Origin: Acuticoccus sp. MNP-M23
GTDB taxonomy: Bacteria > Pseudomonadota > Alphaproteobacteria > Rhizobiales > Amorphaceae
Assembly: GCF_031195445.1 (NCBI RefSeq)
Contig: NZ_CP133480.1
Coordinates: forward strand, 4,084,501 to 4,148,500
Length of the DNA stretch: 64,000 nucleotides
Direction of reading: 5' to 3'
The notes under the pieces are model-generated. The model ran no database searches. It saw nothing but the letters and a program-made list of their open reading frames with translations, and was not told where the DNA came from. The position numbers and the translations under genes were made by a program. This document shows, in pieces, positions 19,439-29,400 of this stretch (positions within the stretch are counted from its first letter, which is position 1; each line of letters starts with the position of its first letter).

Positions 19439-20650
19439 TCAGTCGGGGCGGTCGCCCGCCGCAACGGCCTGCATCATGGCCCACTGGCGCGGCAGGATCT
19501 GCTTGATGTCGTAGTCGGTTGCGATGGTGTCGCGCGCGGCCCGCTTGAGGCGTGTTTCGTCCACCTCGCCGCCCAGCACAGCCTCCACCGAATCGGCAAT
19601 CCGGTCAGCATCGAAGAAATCGGTCAGCACGCCGTTGATGTCGTTGGCGATCAGCTCGCGGACCGGCGCAGTGTCCGAGCCGACCACAAGCGCACCGGCC
19701 GCCATCGCCTCCAGCATCGACCATGAGAGCACGAACGGCACTGTCAGATAGACGTGCGCCTTCGTGATTCGGAACATCGCCTGCAACGTCGAAAGCGGCA
19801 CAAGCCCGAGGAAGTGAATCCGGCTTTCGTCGAGGTCCAGGGTTTCGAGCGCATGAACGCGGTGGGTCTTGCCGTCGCTGCGCTTGCGGCCGTAGGCGAC
19901 GCGGTCGTTGCCGGCGATTAGGACGTGGAGATTGGGCCGCCTTTTCTGCAGCTTGGCCACCGCCTCCATGAACTGCGGAAAGCCCCTGTAAGGCTCCATC
20001 CCGCGCGCCGTGTAGGTGATCACCTCGTCGCCGGACATGAAGGTGTGGTCGCCAACCGTGAGGCTCGCCTCCGCCGGGGAAAAGAAATCGCAGTCGACGC
20101 CTTCATGCAGCACCGAGATGTTGCTGCGCAGATGCTCGGGAAACTGGCTCCACTGGAAGCGCGTGGGGGAGCTGCCCCAGTCCATCGTGGCGAGGTCGGC
20201 CAGGATCGGCAGGTTTTTCATGTGCGCGCGGGCGGCCGCATCGTGGGTGATCGGCTCCAGGAAGTCGGCGTCGGTCCCGCGGGAATGATAGTACCACTCG
20301 AACAGGTTGAGGATCTTCGTTTTCGGCCACAATTCCTTCAGCAGCATCGACGGTCCCCAGCCCGAGTGGGCGCAGATGAGGTCCGGTTGATAGCCCTGCT
20401 GGCTCAGCGGATAGAGCGCCTGGAACACCGACTGTGCGTTCAGCACCGCACGCTCGGTCGCGACCAGTGTCGGGTGGATCTTGGGCGTCACGTCCCGATG
20501 GGGGGTGTAGTCGACCCGCTTGACGTTGAATTGCTGGCGGTTGGTCGCCAGCGTGCACGCCATCATCTCGACGTCGGGCATCCCTTGAAGGTGTGCCGCG
20601 ATGCGCCGGTATTGACCGGGAAAGTTGTTGTGAAGGAATAAAATGCGCAT
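19439..20650 (-). CDS. Glycosyltransferase family 4-like protein
   Basis: A 403-residue GT-B glycosyltransferase. The N-terminal acceptor domain begins ILFLHNNFPGQYRRIA, and a middle segment AHSGWGPSMLLKELWPKTKIL is typical of a subfamily found in cyanobacteria and alphaproteobacteria. The C-terminal donor domain shows TARGMEPYRGFPQFMEAV, VLIAGNDRVAYG and the EX7E-type loop SWSMLEAMAAGALVVGSD. It lacks a signal peptide and would act at the cytosolic face of the membrane. No polysaccharide export genes are adjacent, and the sugar is unknown. Confidence 0.88.
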   Translation of the reverse strand: MRILFLHNNFPGQYRRIAAHLQGMPDVEMMACTLATNRQQFNVKRVDYTPHRDVTPKIHPTLVATERAVLNAQSVFQALYPLSQQGYQPDLICAHSGWGPSMLLKELWPKTKILNLFEWYYHSRGTDADFLEPITHDAAARAHMKNLPILADLATMDWGSSPTRFQWSQFPEHLRSNISVLHEGVDCDFFSPAEASLTVGDHTFMSGDEVITYTARGMEPYRGFPQFMEAVAKLQKRRPNLHVLIAGNDRVAYGRKRSDGKTHRVHALETLDLDESRIHFLGLVPLSTLQAMFRITKAHVYLTVPFVLSWSMLEAMAAGALVVGSDTAPVRELIANDINGVLTDFFDADRIADSVEAVLGGEVDETRLKRAARDTIATDYDIKQILPRQWAMMQAVAAGDRPD

Positions 20651-20840
20651 GGATGGGCCGCTTTCGTGATGGCATTCACCCTAAAGCGGTGCATCAGGTT
20701 CACCAAACCGAAGCGTGGCAGGTGTGAGGCGGTCATCGCCGTGTTGCAAAAGTGCCCGGCTTAAACGACAGTGGCGCGCGCCGTGCCCTGTCGGCTTTTG
20801 CCGGGGCGGGCCTGCGAAAGAACCGATCCGAGGACGCCTG

Positions 20841-22196
<1,356 letters not shown>

Positions 22197-22247
22197 CCGG
22201 CTGCGCGGCGGCATGGCCGCCGCGCCTGCCTCAGCGGGAAGGCGCCA

Positions 22248-22775
22248 TCAGCGCTTTTGCGGGGCGATCCCGAGGCGCTGAAAGCCCTCCATGCGGGCCG
22301 GCCGGCGCGAACTCAGCCGGCGCGAATTGACACCAGCCCACGAAATCTCGCCCGAAAGCCGCCCGTACTCGATTTTCGGGCAGCGATTCTGAATGACCGT
22401 GATCCCGGCGGCCTCCGCCTTTGCGGCAGCTTCGTCGTTGCGGATGCCGAGCTGCAGCCAGATCACCTTCGGCAGCGGGTCCAGCGCCAGCGCCTCGTCG
22501 ATCACGCCCGGCACCGCATCGGATGCACGGAACACGTCGACCATGTCGATGGGTTCCGGCACGTCGGCGAGGCTGGCGAAACAGGGGCGGCCGGCAATGT
22601 CCCCGCCCGCGCGGCCGGGGTTGATCGGGTGAACGGCATAGCCCTTCGCCACCAGATATTTCAAAACGAAGTAGGATGGCCGCACATTGTTGGCCGAGGC
22701 CCCCACCATCGCAATGGTCTTCGTCTGGTGGAGAATGCCGCCGATAAGATCGTCATCATAATGGTCGTGGTTCAT
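22248..22775 (-). CDS. CoA-binding domain protein, YccU-like
   Basis: A 175-residue protein made mainly of one CoA-binding Rossmann domain: TIAMVGASANNVRPSYFV near residue 19, GYAVHPINPGRAGGDIAGRP, then DMVDVFRASDAVPGV and KVIWLQLGIRNDEAAAKAEAAG, ending in the CPKIEY block. These are the same blocks as in the CoA-binding part of succinyl-CoA ligase alpha. The physiological role of the stand-alone family is unknown. Its ATG overlaps the stop of the upstream hydratase-methyltransferase gene (ATGA), so the two are likely translated together, which suggests work on the same acyl-CoA. Confidence 0.88.
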   Translation of the reverse strand: MNHDHYDDDLIGGILHQTKTIAMVGASANNVRPSYFVLKYLVAKGYAVHPINPGRAGGDIAGRPCFASLADVPEPIDMVDVFRASDAVPGVIDEALALDPLPKVIWLQLGIRNDEAAAKAEAAGITVIQNRCPKIEYGRLSGEISWAGVNSRRLSSRRPARMEGFQRLGIAPQKR

Positions 22776-24193
22776 AGACGTCGCTCAAAGATGGCGCGGA
22801 CCACCGCGGCCCGCCCGTTGTGGCCGCTGCCTTCGTCCAGCACCGTCTCCGTCTCTTCCATCAGAAGCGGGGTGAGGCTGGAAAAATCGGCACGCAGCAT
22901 GTCGATGGTATAATACAGCGCCGGATCGCCGGGGCCGCCCGAATTGTGGATCGCCTTCAGTGCCTGCTGGCCCGGCGCAAACGCCTCCAGAACCAGAATG
23001 CCGCCGGGCGCCAGCGCGCGCGCCAGAGCGCTGTGCACCTCTCGCCGCAATGCCGGCGGCAGGTGCAGGTAGATTGCGGTGACGAGATCGAACGCGCCCT
23101 CGGCAGGCGGCACCTTGCGCAGATCGCCGGGGCTTATTTCGACCTCCAGGCCCGCCACGTCAGCCCGCGTGCGGACCTGGCTTGTGGCCACCGCAGAGAG
23201 GTCGTTCATGGTGACCGCAAAACCCTCGGAGGCGAGCCACAGGGCGTTGCGGCCCTGGCCGTCCGCGGCCGCAAACGCGCGGCCCCCGGCGGGAAGCCGG
23301 TTGCGGACCGATGTCAGGAAGGCGTTGGGCCGCTCGCCGAACGCGGCCTCCTCGCGGCTGTAGCGCGCGTCCCAGAAGGCGGTGCGGTCGTCGCTGCGCG
23401 GATCGGGCTCGGCCCATCGGGCGGGCCGCTTCTGGGCAAAGGCCTGCAATCCCTCGCGTCCATCGGGCAAGAGAAGATTGTCCACCATTGTGCCCGCGGC
23501 TCTGGCGTAGGCCTCGGTCAGCTCCAGCGGGCGCGTCTCGTTCACCGAAGCCTTGCCGAGGGCAAGCACCGTGCCCGAATGGGCCGCAATTTTTTCGGCC
23601 AGCGCCATGGTCTGCGCTGTCAGAGTGTCCGCGGGCACGGCGCGATTGACGAGGCCGATCCGGACCGCTTCAGCAGCATCGATCAGGCTGCCGGTCATCA
23701 GCATCTCGGCTGCATGTTTCGGCGCAACCGTGCGGGTGAGCGGCACGGCCGGGGTGGCGCAATAAAGGCCGAAGGTCACGCCGGTGGTGCCGAAGCGCGC
23801 GGTATCGGCACACAGAGCCAGATCGCAGGCGGCAACGAGCTGACATCCGGCGGCGACAGCCGGCGCATGCACCTCGGCAATGACCGGCTGGGGCAGGGTC
23901 GCGATCTTGCCCATCATCGCGCCGCAGGCGCGGAACAGCTGCTCGAAATAGGCGCGGCCGCCGTCGGCATCGTCGTGGTGGGCGGCCATGCCCTTCATGT
24001 CGTGCCCAGCGCAAAAGGCCGGACCATCGCTTGCAATCACGATGACCGTTGCCGTGCAGTCCAGCGCATCGGACAGGGCCGCAATCATTTCGGGGGTGAG
24101 CAGGTTGCGTTGCTGCGGCCGGTTAAGCACGATGCGCCGGATGGCGCCGTGATCTTCGGCGAGAACGTATGGGGTCGCGGTCATGGCATCCAT
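22772..24193 (-). CDS. Enoyl-CoA hydratase (ECHDC3-like) fused to a SAM-dependent methyltransferase
   Basis: A 473-residue protein with two domains that are normally separate. Residues 1 to about 262 are a crotonase fold: VLNRPQQRNLLTPEM, PAFCAGHDMKGM, then GLYCATPAVPLTRTVAPKHAAEMLMTG. This resembles ECHDC3-type members, in which the catalytic glutamates of true hydratases are replaced, so hydratase activity is doubtful. Residues from about 271 to the end are a class I methyltransferase (FWDARYSREEAAFGERPNAFL; motif I ADGQGRNALWLA; acidic strand MNDLS; later FDLVTAIYLHLPP and LAPGGILVLEAF). The frame is open across the junction with no internal stop. It is 36 bases from the divergent thioesterase gene and overlaps the CoA-binding gene, all pointing to acyl-CoA chemistry. 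Confidence 0.85.
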   Translation of the reverse strand: MDAMTATPYVLAEDHGAIRRIVLNRPQQRNLLTPEMIAALSDALDCTATVIVIASDGPAFCAGHDMKGMAAHHDDADGGRAYFEQLFRACGAMMGKIATLPQPVIAEVHAPAVAAGCQLVAACDLALCADTARFGTTGVTFGLYCATPAVPLTRTVAPKHAAEMLMTGSLIDAAEAVRIGLVNRAVPADTLTAQTMALAEKIAAHSGTVLALGKASVNETRPLELTEAYARAAGTMVDNLLLPDGREGLQAFAQKRPARWAEPDPRSDDRTAFWDARYSREEAAFGERPNAFLTSVRNRLPAGGRAFAAADGQGRNALWLASEGFAVTMNDLSAVATSQVRTRADVAGLEVEISPGDLRKVPPAEGAFDLVTAIYLHLPPALRREVHSALARALAPGGILVLEAFAPGQQALKAIHNSGGPGDPALYYTIDMLRADFSSLTPLLMEETETVLDEGSGHNGRAAVVRAIFERRL

Positions 24194-24229
24194 GGCACGA
24201 AGGGAAGCGCCGGGGAGGCCGGGCTGTCA

Positions 24230-24682
24230 ATGACCGCGGCATCCGCGGGCGATACCGGCGGCCCGGACGCAATGACGCACGATGCAATTGCGCACTATCT
24301 GGTGAGCGCCTTCCCGCAGGTGTTCACCGCCCACGCCATCGAACTGACCGCGGCAGACGGCGGCACCGCCACACTCACGCTCACGCCCGGCGAACAGCAC
24401 CTGCGCCCCGGCGGCGTCATCTCCGGCCCGACGCTGATGATGCTGGCAGACGCCGCCGCCTACGCCGCGCTCCTGTCCGTCAGCGCTGCCGCCAAGATGG
24501 CGGTGACCTCAAACCTCAACATCTCGTTCCTGCGCGGCGCGCCTGCCGGGGGCGCCATCGTACAGCATGCCACCGTGGTGAAGCGCGGCCGGCGGCTCAG
24601 CGTGATTGTGTGCGAGGCGGAAACTGCGGAGGGCACGCTGATTGCGCACACCACCACCACCTACGCGATGCCGGCGGCCTAG
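24230..24682 (+). CDS. PaaI-family hotdog thioesterase
   Basis: A 150-residue single hotdog-fold protein, expected to hydrolyse acyl-CoA thioesters. Diagnostic segments are the catalytic-region helix RPGGVISGPTLMMLADAAAYAALL and the strand VTSNLNISFLRGAPAGG. I chose the ATG at 24230 because GGGGAGG lies about 10 bases upstream; an ATG at 24272 (MTHDAIAHYL) is an alternative. It diverges from the hydratase-methyltransferase fusion and may share its promoter region. Its TAG stop lies inside the left arm of the inverted-repeat element. Confidence 0.82.
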   Translation: MTAASAGDTGGPDAMTHDAIAHYLVSAFPQVFTAHAIELTAADGGTATLTLTPGEQHLRPGGVISGPTLMMLADAAAYAALLSVSAAAKMAVTSNLNISFLRGAPAGGAIVQHATVVKRGRRLSVIVCEAETAEGTLIAHTTTTYAMPAA

Positions 24683-24952
24683 GCTTCGGACCCAATCAGG
24701 GCTGGGCCTGCGTTGGTCAAAACCGGGCGAGATGCGCTGCGGAAGGCGAGGAAGGACATGCCGAGCATATTCGATGAGGCTTTCGCCCGCAGCTCGGCCG
24801 GTTCTGGCCAACCCTTCGGGCGCCGTCTCGGCTCGCCGTGGCTGCGTTGCGCGGCCTTGAAAACCCGCCGGGTTTCCTGCGTCCACACGCCTTGCCGCGG
24901 CGAGCCGAGACGGCGCGCAGGCCCTGCCCTGATTGGGTCCGGAGCCTAGGCC
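24676..24952. repeat. Nested inverted-repeat element (MITE-like) between two convergent genes
   Basis: A 37-base terminal inverted repeat (24676-24712 against 24916-24952) matches at 35 of 37 positions. Inside it, a second inverted repeat of 22 bases (24820-24841 against 24895-24916) matches at 21 positions, and its right arm abuts the outer right arm. At the centre is a perfect small hairpin (24861-24875, AAACCC-GCC-GGGTTT). The outer arms contain the palindrome CCTAGG, which supplies the TAG stop codons of both flanking genes. No transposase frame is present, and no target duplication can be proven here. It may be a non-autonomous mobile element, a dispersed intergenic repeat or an elaborate two-way terminator. 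Confidence 0.75.
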
Positions 24953-25866
24953 GTGGCCTCCAGCAGCGTCGCAACGCTGGCGCGTTCGGGCCGCAGCGCG
25001 GTGGGTGCATCCTGGCCAAGGGTGTTGCGGATTGCATCGGCAAGGGCGAGCGCCGTCTCCTCTGCTTCCGGGGATACTGCGAGGCGGACGCTGATGGTCC
25101 CGAGATCCGGCAGACCGCATTCGGCGCCGACCCGTTCCAGCCCCGGAACCCGGTAGCTGGCGGGGAGGGGGCAGATCGCCAGGTCGGCATGCACCGCCGG
25201 CACCTGCGCGTAGGAGTAGGTGGACGAGTAGGCCAGCCGGTGCGGCACACCGGCCCGCTCCAGCGCATCGCGTGCGGTGTGGCGCCAGTAGCAGCTCGGC
25301 CCCGCCAGTGCGACGGGCAGCGGCCGCCGGTCCTTCGCCGTACCGCCGACGCGCCCCAGCCACACCAGCGGCTCCACATGAACGAGCTCGCCCACAAGGT
25401 CGCCGACCGAGCCGCCTTCGAGGAGCGCAACGTCGACCTGCCCGCTTTCGATTCGGGACAGGAGCACCTGGCTCGTCTCGACCATCACCTCGATCTCGGC
25501 ATCGGCGCAGACTGCGGCGAACGCGCTCAGCGCGCGCGGCAGAAGCCGCAGCTCGAAATCATCCGGCACGCCGATCCGCACCAGCCCGCTCAGCGCCGGT
25601 CCGTTCACCCGCGCCAGAGCCTCTTCGTGCAGCGAGAGGATGCGCCGGGCATAACCCAGAAACTCGGAGCCGGCGGCGGTGATTCGCACCGTGCGGCCTT
25701 CCTTTGCGAACACCGGCTTGCCGATCTGCTCTTCCAGCTTGGCCATCTGCATGCTGACGGCCGAGGGCGTGCGGTGTACGCGCTCGGCGCCGGCGCGAAA
25801 ACTGCCAGTCTCGCAGATGGCAACGAAGGTGCGGATCAGCTCGGCATCCAGGGTGGCAGCGGCCAT
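24946..25866 (-). CDS. LysR-family transcriptional regulator
   Basis: A 306-residue LTTR. The winged helix-turn-helix is at about 7-66 (LIRTFVAICETGSFRAGAERVHRTPSAVSMQMAKLEEQIG, FAKEGRTVRITAAGSEFL). The rest is a type 2 periplasmic-binding-fold effector domain beginning VRIGVPDDFELRLLPRALSAF. The effector is not predictable. It diverges from the DUF1127 gene at 25976, so by family habit it may regulate that gene and itself from the 109-base interval. Its TAG stop is inside the inverted-repeat element. Confidence 0.92.
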   Translation of the reverse strand: MAAATLDAELIRTFVAICETGSFRAGAERVHRTPSAVSMQMAKLEEQIGKPVFAKEGRTVRITAAGSEFLGYARRILSLHEEALARVNGPALSGLVRIGVPDDFELRLLPRALSAFAAVCADAEIEVMVETSQVLLSRIESGQVDVALLEGGSVGDLVGELVHVEPLVWLGRVGGTAKDRRPLPVALAGPSCYWRHTARDALERAGVPHRLAYSSTYSYAQVPAVHADLAICPLPASYRVPGLERVGAECGLPDLGTISVRLAVSPEAEETALALADAIRNTLGQDAPTALRPERASVATLLEATA

Positions 25867-25975
25867 ATGATGCTCCGTTCAGTTTTTTTGATCTGTGCGA
25901 TCAATTCAATTCGTTCGACTGATCGATCATGCGCGCTCATATGGGTGTCAGTCAACGACGACATGGAGCGAAACG

Positions 25976-26308
25976 ATGGCACTCATGATTGGCACTGTGG
26001 TTGTGAAGACGATCGATGCGGCGGGCACAGTTGGCCGCGGCATCAAGGCGTGGTGGAACGACCGGCACAAGCGCCGCGCCCTGGCGCAGCTCAGCGTGAT
26101 GTCGCCGAGCCAGCTCGATGATATCGGCCTGACGCAGGCGCTGGTCGATGCCGCACTTCAGGATGCGAGGCCCGCGAAGGCTCTGGCGCTGGCCTATCGC
26201 AAGGCGCAGGCGGAGAAGGCGCGCGAGCGGTTGCCGCTGCGGCAGGATAACCTGCCTGTGGTAGCATATTACCATCCGGCCAACGTACTGAAATCGCTTT
26301 GGTTTTAG
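25976..26308 (+). CDS. DUF1127 domain-containing small protein
   Basis: A 110-residue basic protein. The DUF1127 core is at about 22-53 (IKAWWNDRHKRRALAQLSVMSPSQLDDIGLTQALVD), with the W..R.RRAL.L and LDDIGLTR-like signature. Alphaproteobacterial members with this domain act in phosphate or carbon sensing and RNA turnover; most are uncharacterised. The C-terminal 55 residues, rich in Ala, Lys and Arg, are longer than in the minimal family. The ATG at 25976 has GGAG 7 bases upstream; a longer frame from 25895 is unlikely. It diverges from a LysR gene. Confidence 0.8.
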   Translation: MALMIGTVVVKTIDAAGTVGRGIKAWWNDRHKRRALAQLSVMSPSQLDDIGLTQALVDAALQDARPAKALALAYRKAQAEKARERLPLRQDNLPVVAYYHPANVLKSLWF

Positions 26309-26401
26309 ATTGTAGTTGACGTGTCCGGCGCGGGCGTGCATATGCGGCGCACGCTGCGCTCGCCGCGGCACGTTATTCCTCCAATCTTGGTGTTCCGGGC
26401 T

Positions 26402-26866
26402 ATGACAACCGTATCCGCAAAGCCTGCGGAGATTGAAAAGCAGTGGATCGTGATCGACGCGACCGACCTCGTGGTCGGCCGCCTCGCTTCGCAGATCGCA
26501 CTGCGTCTTCGCGGCAAGCACTTGCCTTATTTCACTCCGCACGTCGATTGCGGCGACAATGTCGTCGTCATCAACGCGGAAAAAGTGCGCTTCACCGGCC
26601 GCAAGGTCGAGCAGCAGATCTATTACAAGCACACCGGCTATCCCGGCGGCATCAAGGAGCGGACTGCAAAGCAGCTCCTCGAAGGTCGTTTCCCGGAGCG
26701 CGTGCTTGAATCTGCCGTCAAGCGGATGATGCCCCGCGGTCCTCTCGGCCGCCAGCAGATGCGCAACCTGCGGATCTACGCCGGTGCCGAGCATCCCCAT
26801 GAGGCGCAGCAGCCCGCCGCGGTCGACATCCGCGCACAGAATTCCAAGAATGTGAGGCCGAAGTGA
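26402..26866 (+). CDS. rplM: 50S ribosomal protein L13
   Basis: A 154-residue ribosomal protein uL13, which binds 23S rRNA early in large-subunit assembly. Recognisable blocks are [25 protein letters not shown], the [11 protein letters not shown] motif and [23 protein letters not shown]. From the ATG at 26402 the N-terminus fits the family; the frame upstream to 26321 is unrelated. It starts the two-gene operon with rpsI, overlapping it by 4 bases (GTGA). A candidate promoter element TTGACG lies at about 26321, 80 bases upstream. Confidence 0.97.
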   Translation: MTTVSAKPAEIEKQWIVIDATDLVVGRLASQIALRLRGKHLPYFTPHVDCGDNVVVINAEKVRFTGRKVEQQIYYKHTGYPGGIKERTAKQLLEGRFPERVLESAVKRMMPRGPLGRQQMRNLRIYAGAEHPHEAQQPAAVDIRAQNSKNVRPK

Positions 26867-27354
26867 GCGACACCGTCCAGTCCCTCGAAGATCTCGGCGC
26901 CGCCATCGGCCAGGAAGGCGGCGAGGAGACTCAGTCCGCACCGGTCCATGTGCAGAAGCTCGATTCGCTCGGCCGCGCCTACGCCACCGGCAAGCGCAAG
27001 GATGCGGTTGCCCGCGTCTGGGTGAAGCCCGGCACCGGCAAGATCACGGTCAACAAGAAGACCTACGAGACGTATTTTGCCCGTCCCGTGCTGCAGATGG
27101 TGATCCGTCAGCCGCTGATCGTCGTCTCCCGCGACACGCAGTACGACATTGTCGCAACCGTGTCCGGCGGCGGTCTCTCCGGCCAGGCCGGTGCAGTGCG
27201 TCACGGCATCTCCAAGGCGCTCACCCACTATGAGCCCGAGCTGCGCGGCACGCTGAAGCGCGTCGGCTTCCTGACGCGCGACAGCCGCGTCGTCGAGCGC
27301 AAGAAGTACGGCCGCGCAAAGGCCCGCCGCTCCTTCCAGTTCTCCAAGCGCTAA
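26863..27354 (+). CDS. rpsI: 30S ribosomal protein S9
   Basis: A 163-residue uS9. The GTG start overlaps the rplM stop (GTGA). An acidic N-terminal extension of about 35 residues, usual in alphaproteobacteria, precedes the conserved domain ([20 protein letters not shown], then [19 protein letters not shown]). The basic C-terminus ends in SFQFSKR, whose final residues reach the P-site tRNA in the assembled ribosome. A strong hairpin terminator follows at 27411. Confidence 0.97.
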   Translation: MSDTVQSLEDLGAAIGQEGGEETQSAPVHVQKLDSLGRAYATGKRKDAVARVWVKPGTGKITVNKKTYETYFARPVLQMVIRQPLIVVSRDTQYDIVATVSGGGLSGQAGAVRHGISKALTHYEPELRGTLKRVGFLTRDSRVVERKKYGRAKARRSFQFSKR

Positions 27355-27410
27355 GCGCTGGAACTGGCCGGGCGGCTCTCGAAGCCACCCGGAAGGCGAT
27401 ACAAATTCCG

Positions 27411-27439
27411 GGGCGCGCGGTTCATGCCGCGCGCCCTTT
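27411..27439 (+). terminator. Rho-independent-like terminator after rpsI
   Basis: A 10-base stem (GGGCGCGCGG at 27411 and CCGCGCGCCC at 27427) closes a 6-base loop and is followed by only three T residues. It lies 56 bases after the rpsI stop and 100 bases before argC. The short T tract makes it a moderate terminator. Confidence 0.7.
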
Positions 27440-27539
27440 GTCGTATTCGGGCAGGGACCGCAAAGTGCGGCGCTGCATTGAAAGGGCGCACCGGACGGGC
27501 GCAAGGCGAGGCCCGGCGGGCCAGGCGAGGAGAGACAGC

Positions 27540-28568
27540 ATGAAGATCGCGATCTACGGGGCATCCGGCTACACCGGGGCCGAGCTTGTCCGCCTGCTTA
27601 GCCGCCATCCTGAGGCGGAAATTGCCGCAATGACGGCGGAGAGCAACGCCGGCCGGCCCATGGCGGAGGTCTTCCCGCAGTTCTCGGCGCTTGCGCTGCC
27701 GACGCTGCAGAAGATTGCCGACACCGATTTGTCGGACATCGACGTTCTGTTCTGCGCGCTGCCCCACGGGACCACGCAGGAGGCGATCGCTGCCGCCATC
27801 GCCGCCAAACCGTCCATCAAGGTGATCGACCTGTCGGCCGACTTCCGCCTGTCGGACACGGCCGCCTATGCACACTGGTACGGCCACACCCATCTGGCGC
27901 CGGAGCTACAGGCCGAGGCCGTGTACGGCCTTACCGAAATCCACCGGGACGCGATCCGCGGCGCACGGCTGGTCGCCAACCCCGGCTGCCACACCACCAC
28001 GGCGCTGCTACCCCTGATCCCGCTCGCCAGGGCCGGCGCCATCGACCTCGACCACATTGTCATCGACACCAAGACCGGCATGTCCGGCGCAGGCCGTTCG
28101 GCCAAGGTCGGCATGCTCTTTTCCGAAGTGTCGGAGGGGCTTCACGCCTATTCGGTCGGCGGGCACAGGCACACGGCCGAGCTTGACCAGGAGCTTTCCG
28201 CCGTCGCCGGTCGCGAGGTGCTGGCAAGCTTCACGCCGCACCTCGCCCCCATGAACCGGGGCATCTACTCCTCGATCTACCTCGTCGGTGACGCTTCGGC
28301 GATGCACGCGATCCTCGCCGAACGCTATGCCGACGAGCCTTTCGTCACCGTGCTGCCCTTCGGTGAACCGCCCCAGTCCCGCCATGTCCGCGGCTCGAAC
28401 TACACCCGCATCGGCGTCTGCCGTGACCGGCGGGACGGCCGGGCCATAGTGATGAGCACCACCGACAATCTGGTGAAGGGCGCATCGGGTCAGGCGATCC
28501 AGAACATGAACGTCGTCATGGGTCTCGACGAGGCGACCGGGATCGGCCAGCTGGCGCTGTTCCCGTAA
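27540..28568 (+). CDS. argC: N-acetyl-gamma-glutamyl-phosphate reductase
   Basis: A 342-residue NADPH-dependent reductase that converts N-acetylglutamyl phosphate to the semialdehyde, the third step of arginine synthesis. Motifs are the dinucleotide loop IYGASGYTGAELVRLL (4-19), VDLSADFRL, the catalytic cysteine in NPGCHTTTALLPL (about 150) and the HRHTAELDQEL and HLAPMNRGIYSSIY blocks. The ATG at 27540 is preceded by GAGGAGAG. The length matches the type I ArgC of alphaproteobacteria, and the rpsI-argC order is common there. Confidence 0.95.
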   Translation: MKIAIYGASGYTGAELVRLLSRHPEAEIAAMTAESNAGRPMAEVFPQFSALALPTLQKIADTDLSDIDVLFCALPHGTTQEAIAAAIAAKPSIKVIDLSADFRLSDTAAYAHWYGHTHLAPELQAEAVYGLTEIHRDAIRGARLVANPGCHTTTALLPLIPLARAGAIDLDHIVIDTKTGMSGAGRSAKVGMLFSEVSEGLHAYSVGGHRHTAELDQELSAVAGREVLASFTPHLAPMNRGIYSSIYLVGDASAMHAILAERYADEPFVTVLPFGEPPQSRHVRGSNYTRIGVCRDRRDGRAIVMSTTDNLVKGASGQAIQNMNVVMGLDEATGIGQLALFP

Positions 28569-28613
28569 GTTCAGGCCTCGCGGGCGCCGCCCGGCGCCGG
28601 TGCGGCGGAACGG

Positions 28614-29090
28614 TCAGCCGTAAATTCTCGCCCGGATCATCTGGGCGAGCCACTGCGCAAGCTTCGGATCCACCATTGCCATGTCCTGCCGGCCCCGCAG
28701 AAGGAACGGGCCGAGGAGGCTGTGCGGCTGATAGGGGACATCCGCCTTGGTCTCGAAGCTGGCAAGGACCGTGCCCGCGCCGTCGCGGACCGTCACGTCC
28801 GCCCGGACACGGTTGACGGTACCGATGATGAGGGCGTTCACGCCATCGGTGTACCAGACCTGCGTGATGACGACGTTTACCGTTGCCGGCGTGCCGGGCT
28901 TGCCCGTGCCGACGAGCTGGCGCTCGGTTTCCCGGTCCACCATCCGCACCAGTTCGGCCGGTCCATCATAAAGGGGGGCGGTGGTCACGCGCACATTGGT
29001 GATCCGGATGGGGCCGGATGCTTCGTTGACGGTCTGGCAACCGGCGACGAGCGCAGCGAGAAGCAGAACGGAGATCAGTAGAGCACGCAT
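28614..29090 (-). CDS. Predicted lipoprotein, unknown function
   Basis: A 158-residue protein with a type II signal peptide: MRALLISVLLLAALVAGCQT carries the lipobox LVAG-C with the lipidated Cys at residue 18. The mature part is a beta-rich domain of about 140 residues (ITNVRVTTAPLYDG, VNVVITQVWYTDGVNALI, VLASFETKADVPYQ) similar in style to small envelope lipoproteins of Rhizobiales. The residue after the Cys is Gln, not Asp, which suggests sorting to the outer membrane by the Lol rule (inference). The ATG at 29090 has GAGGAAGG upstream; the longer frame to 29210 is unlikely. It is convergent with argC. Confidence 0.75.
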   Translation of the reverse strand: MRALLISVLLLAALVAGCQTVNEASGPIRITNVRVTTAPLYDGPAELVRMVDRETERQLVGTGKPGTPATVNVVITQVWYTDGVNALIIGTVNRVRADVTVRDGAGTVLASFETKADVPYQPHSLLGPFLLRGRQDMAMVDPKLAQWLAQMIRARIYG

Positions 29091-29400
29091 GGATGAACCT
29101 TCCTCGCACGGCCTTTCCTGTGTGAGCCTGCCGGCGCGCGAAATCCATCGTCCGTCTGACGCACCGCAGCCCGCACCGCCCCAAGCGGTGACACTGAAGC
29201 GTTGATGCAACAGGGTATCGCCGCGGTCCGTCCGACCGGGTCGCGGGCCGGCCCGTCCACGAAGCCGGACATTGTCAAAATGCCAATGCCTGTGATTGTC
29301 GCGGGACCGGCGGTTTGCGCCATCGGAAGCGTGTTGTGCCGTCTTCCCAAATGGCCTGATATATGCAGTTGAATAGAGCTGCGGTGCGAGGGAGCAGAGT

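Noticed and set aside
24679-24888. Small frames inside the inverted-repeat element, such as a 69-codon minus-strand one
   Set aside because: They lie wholly in repeat arms and hairpin sequence and end in repeat-encoded codons; more likely repeat DNA than genes.
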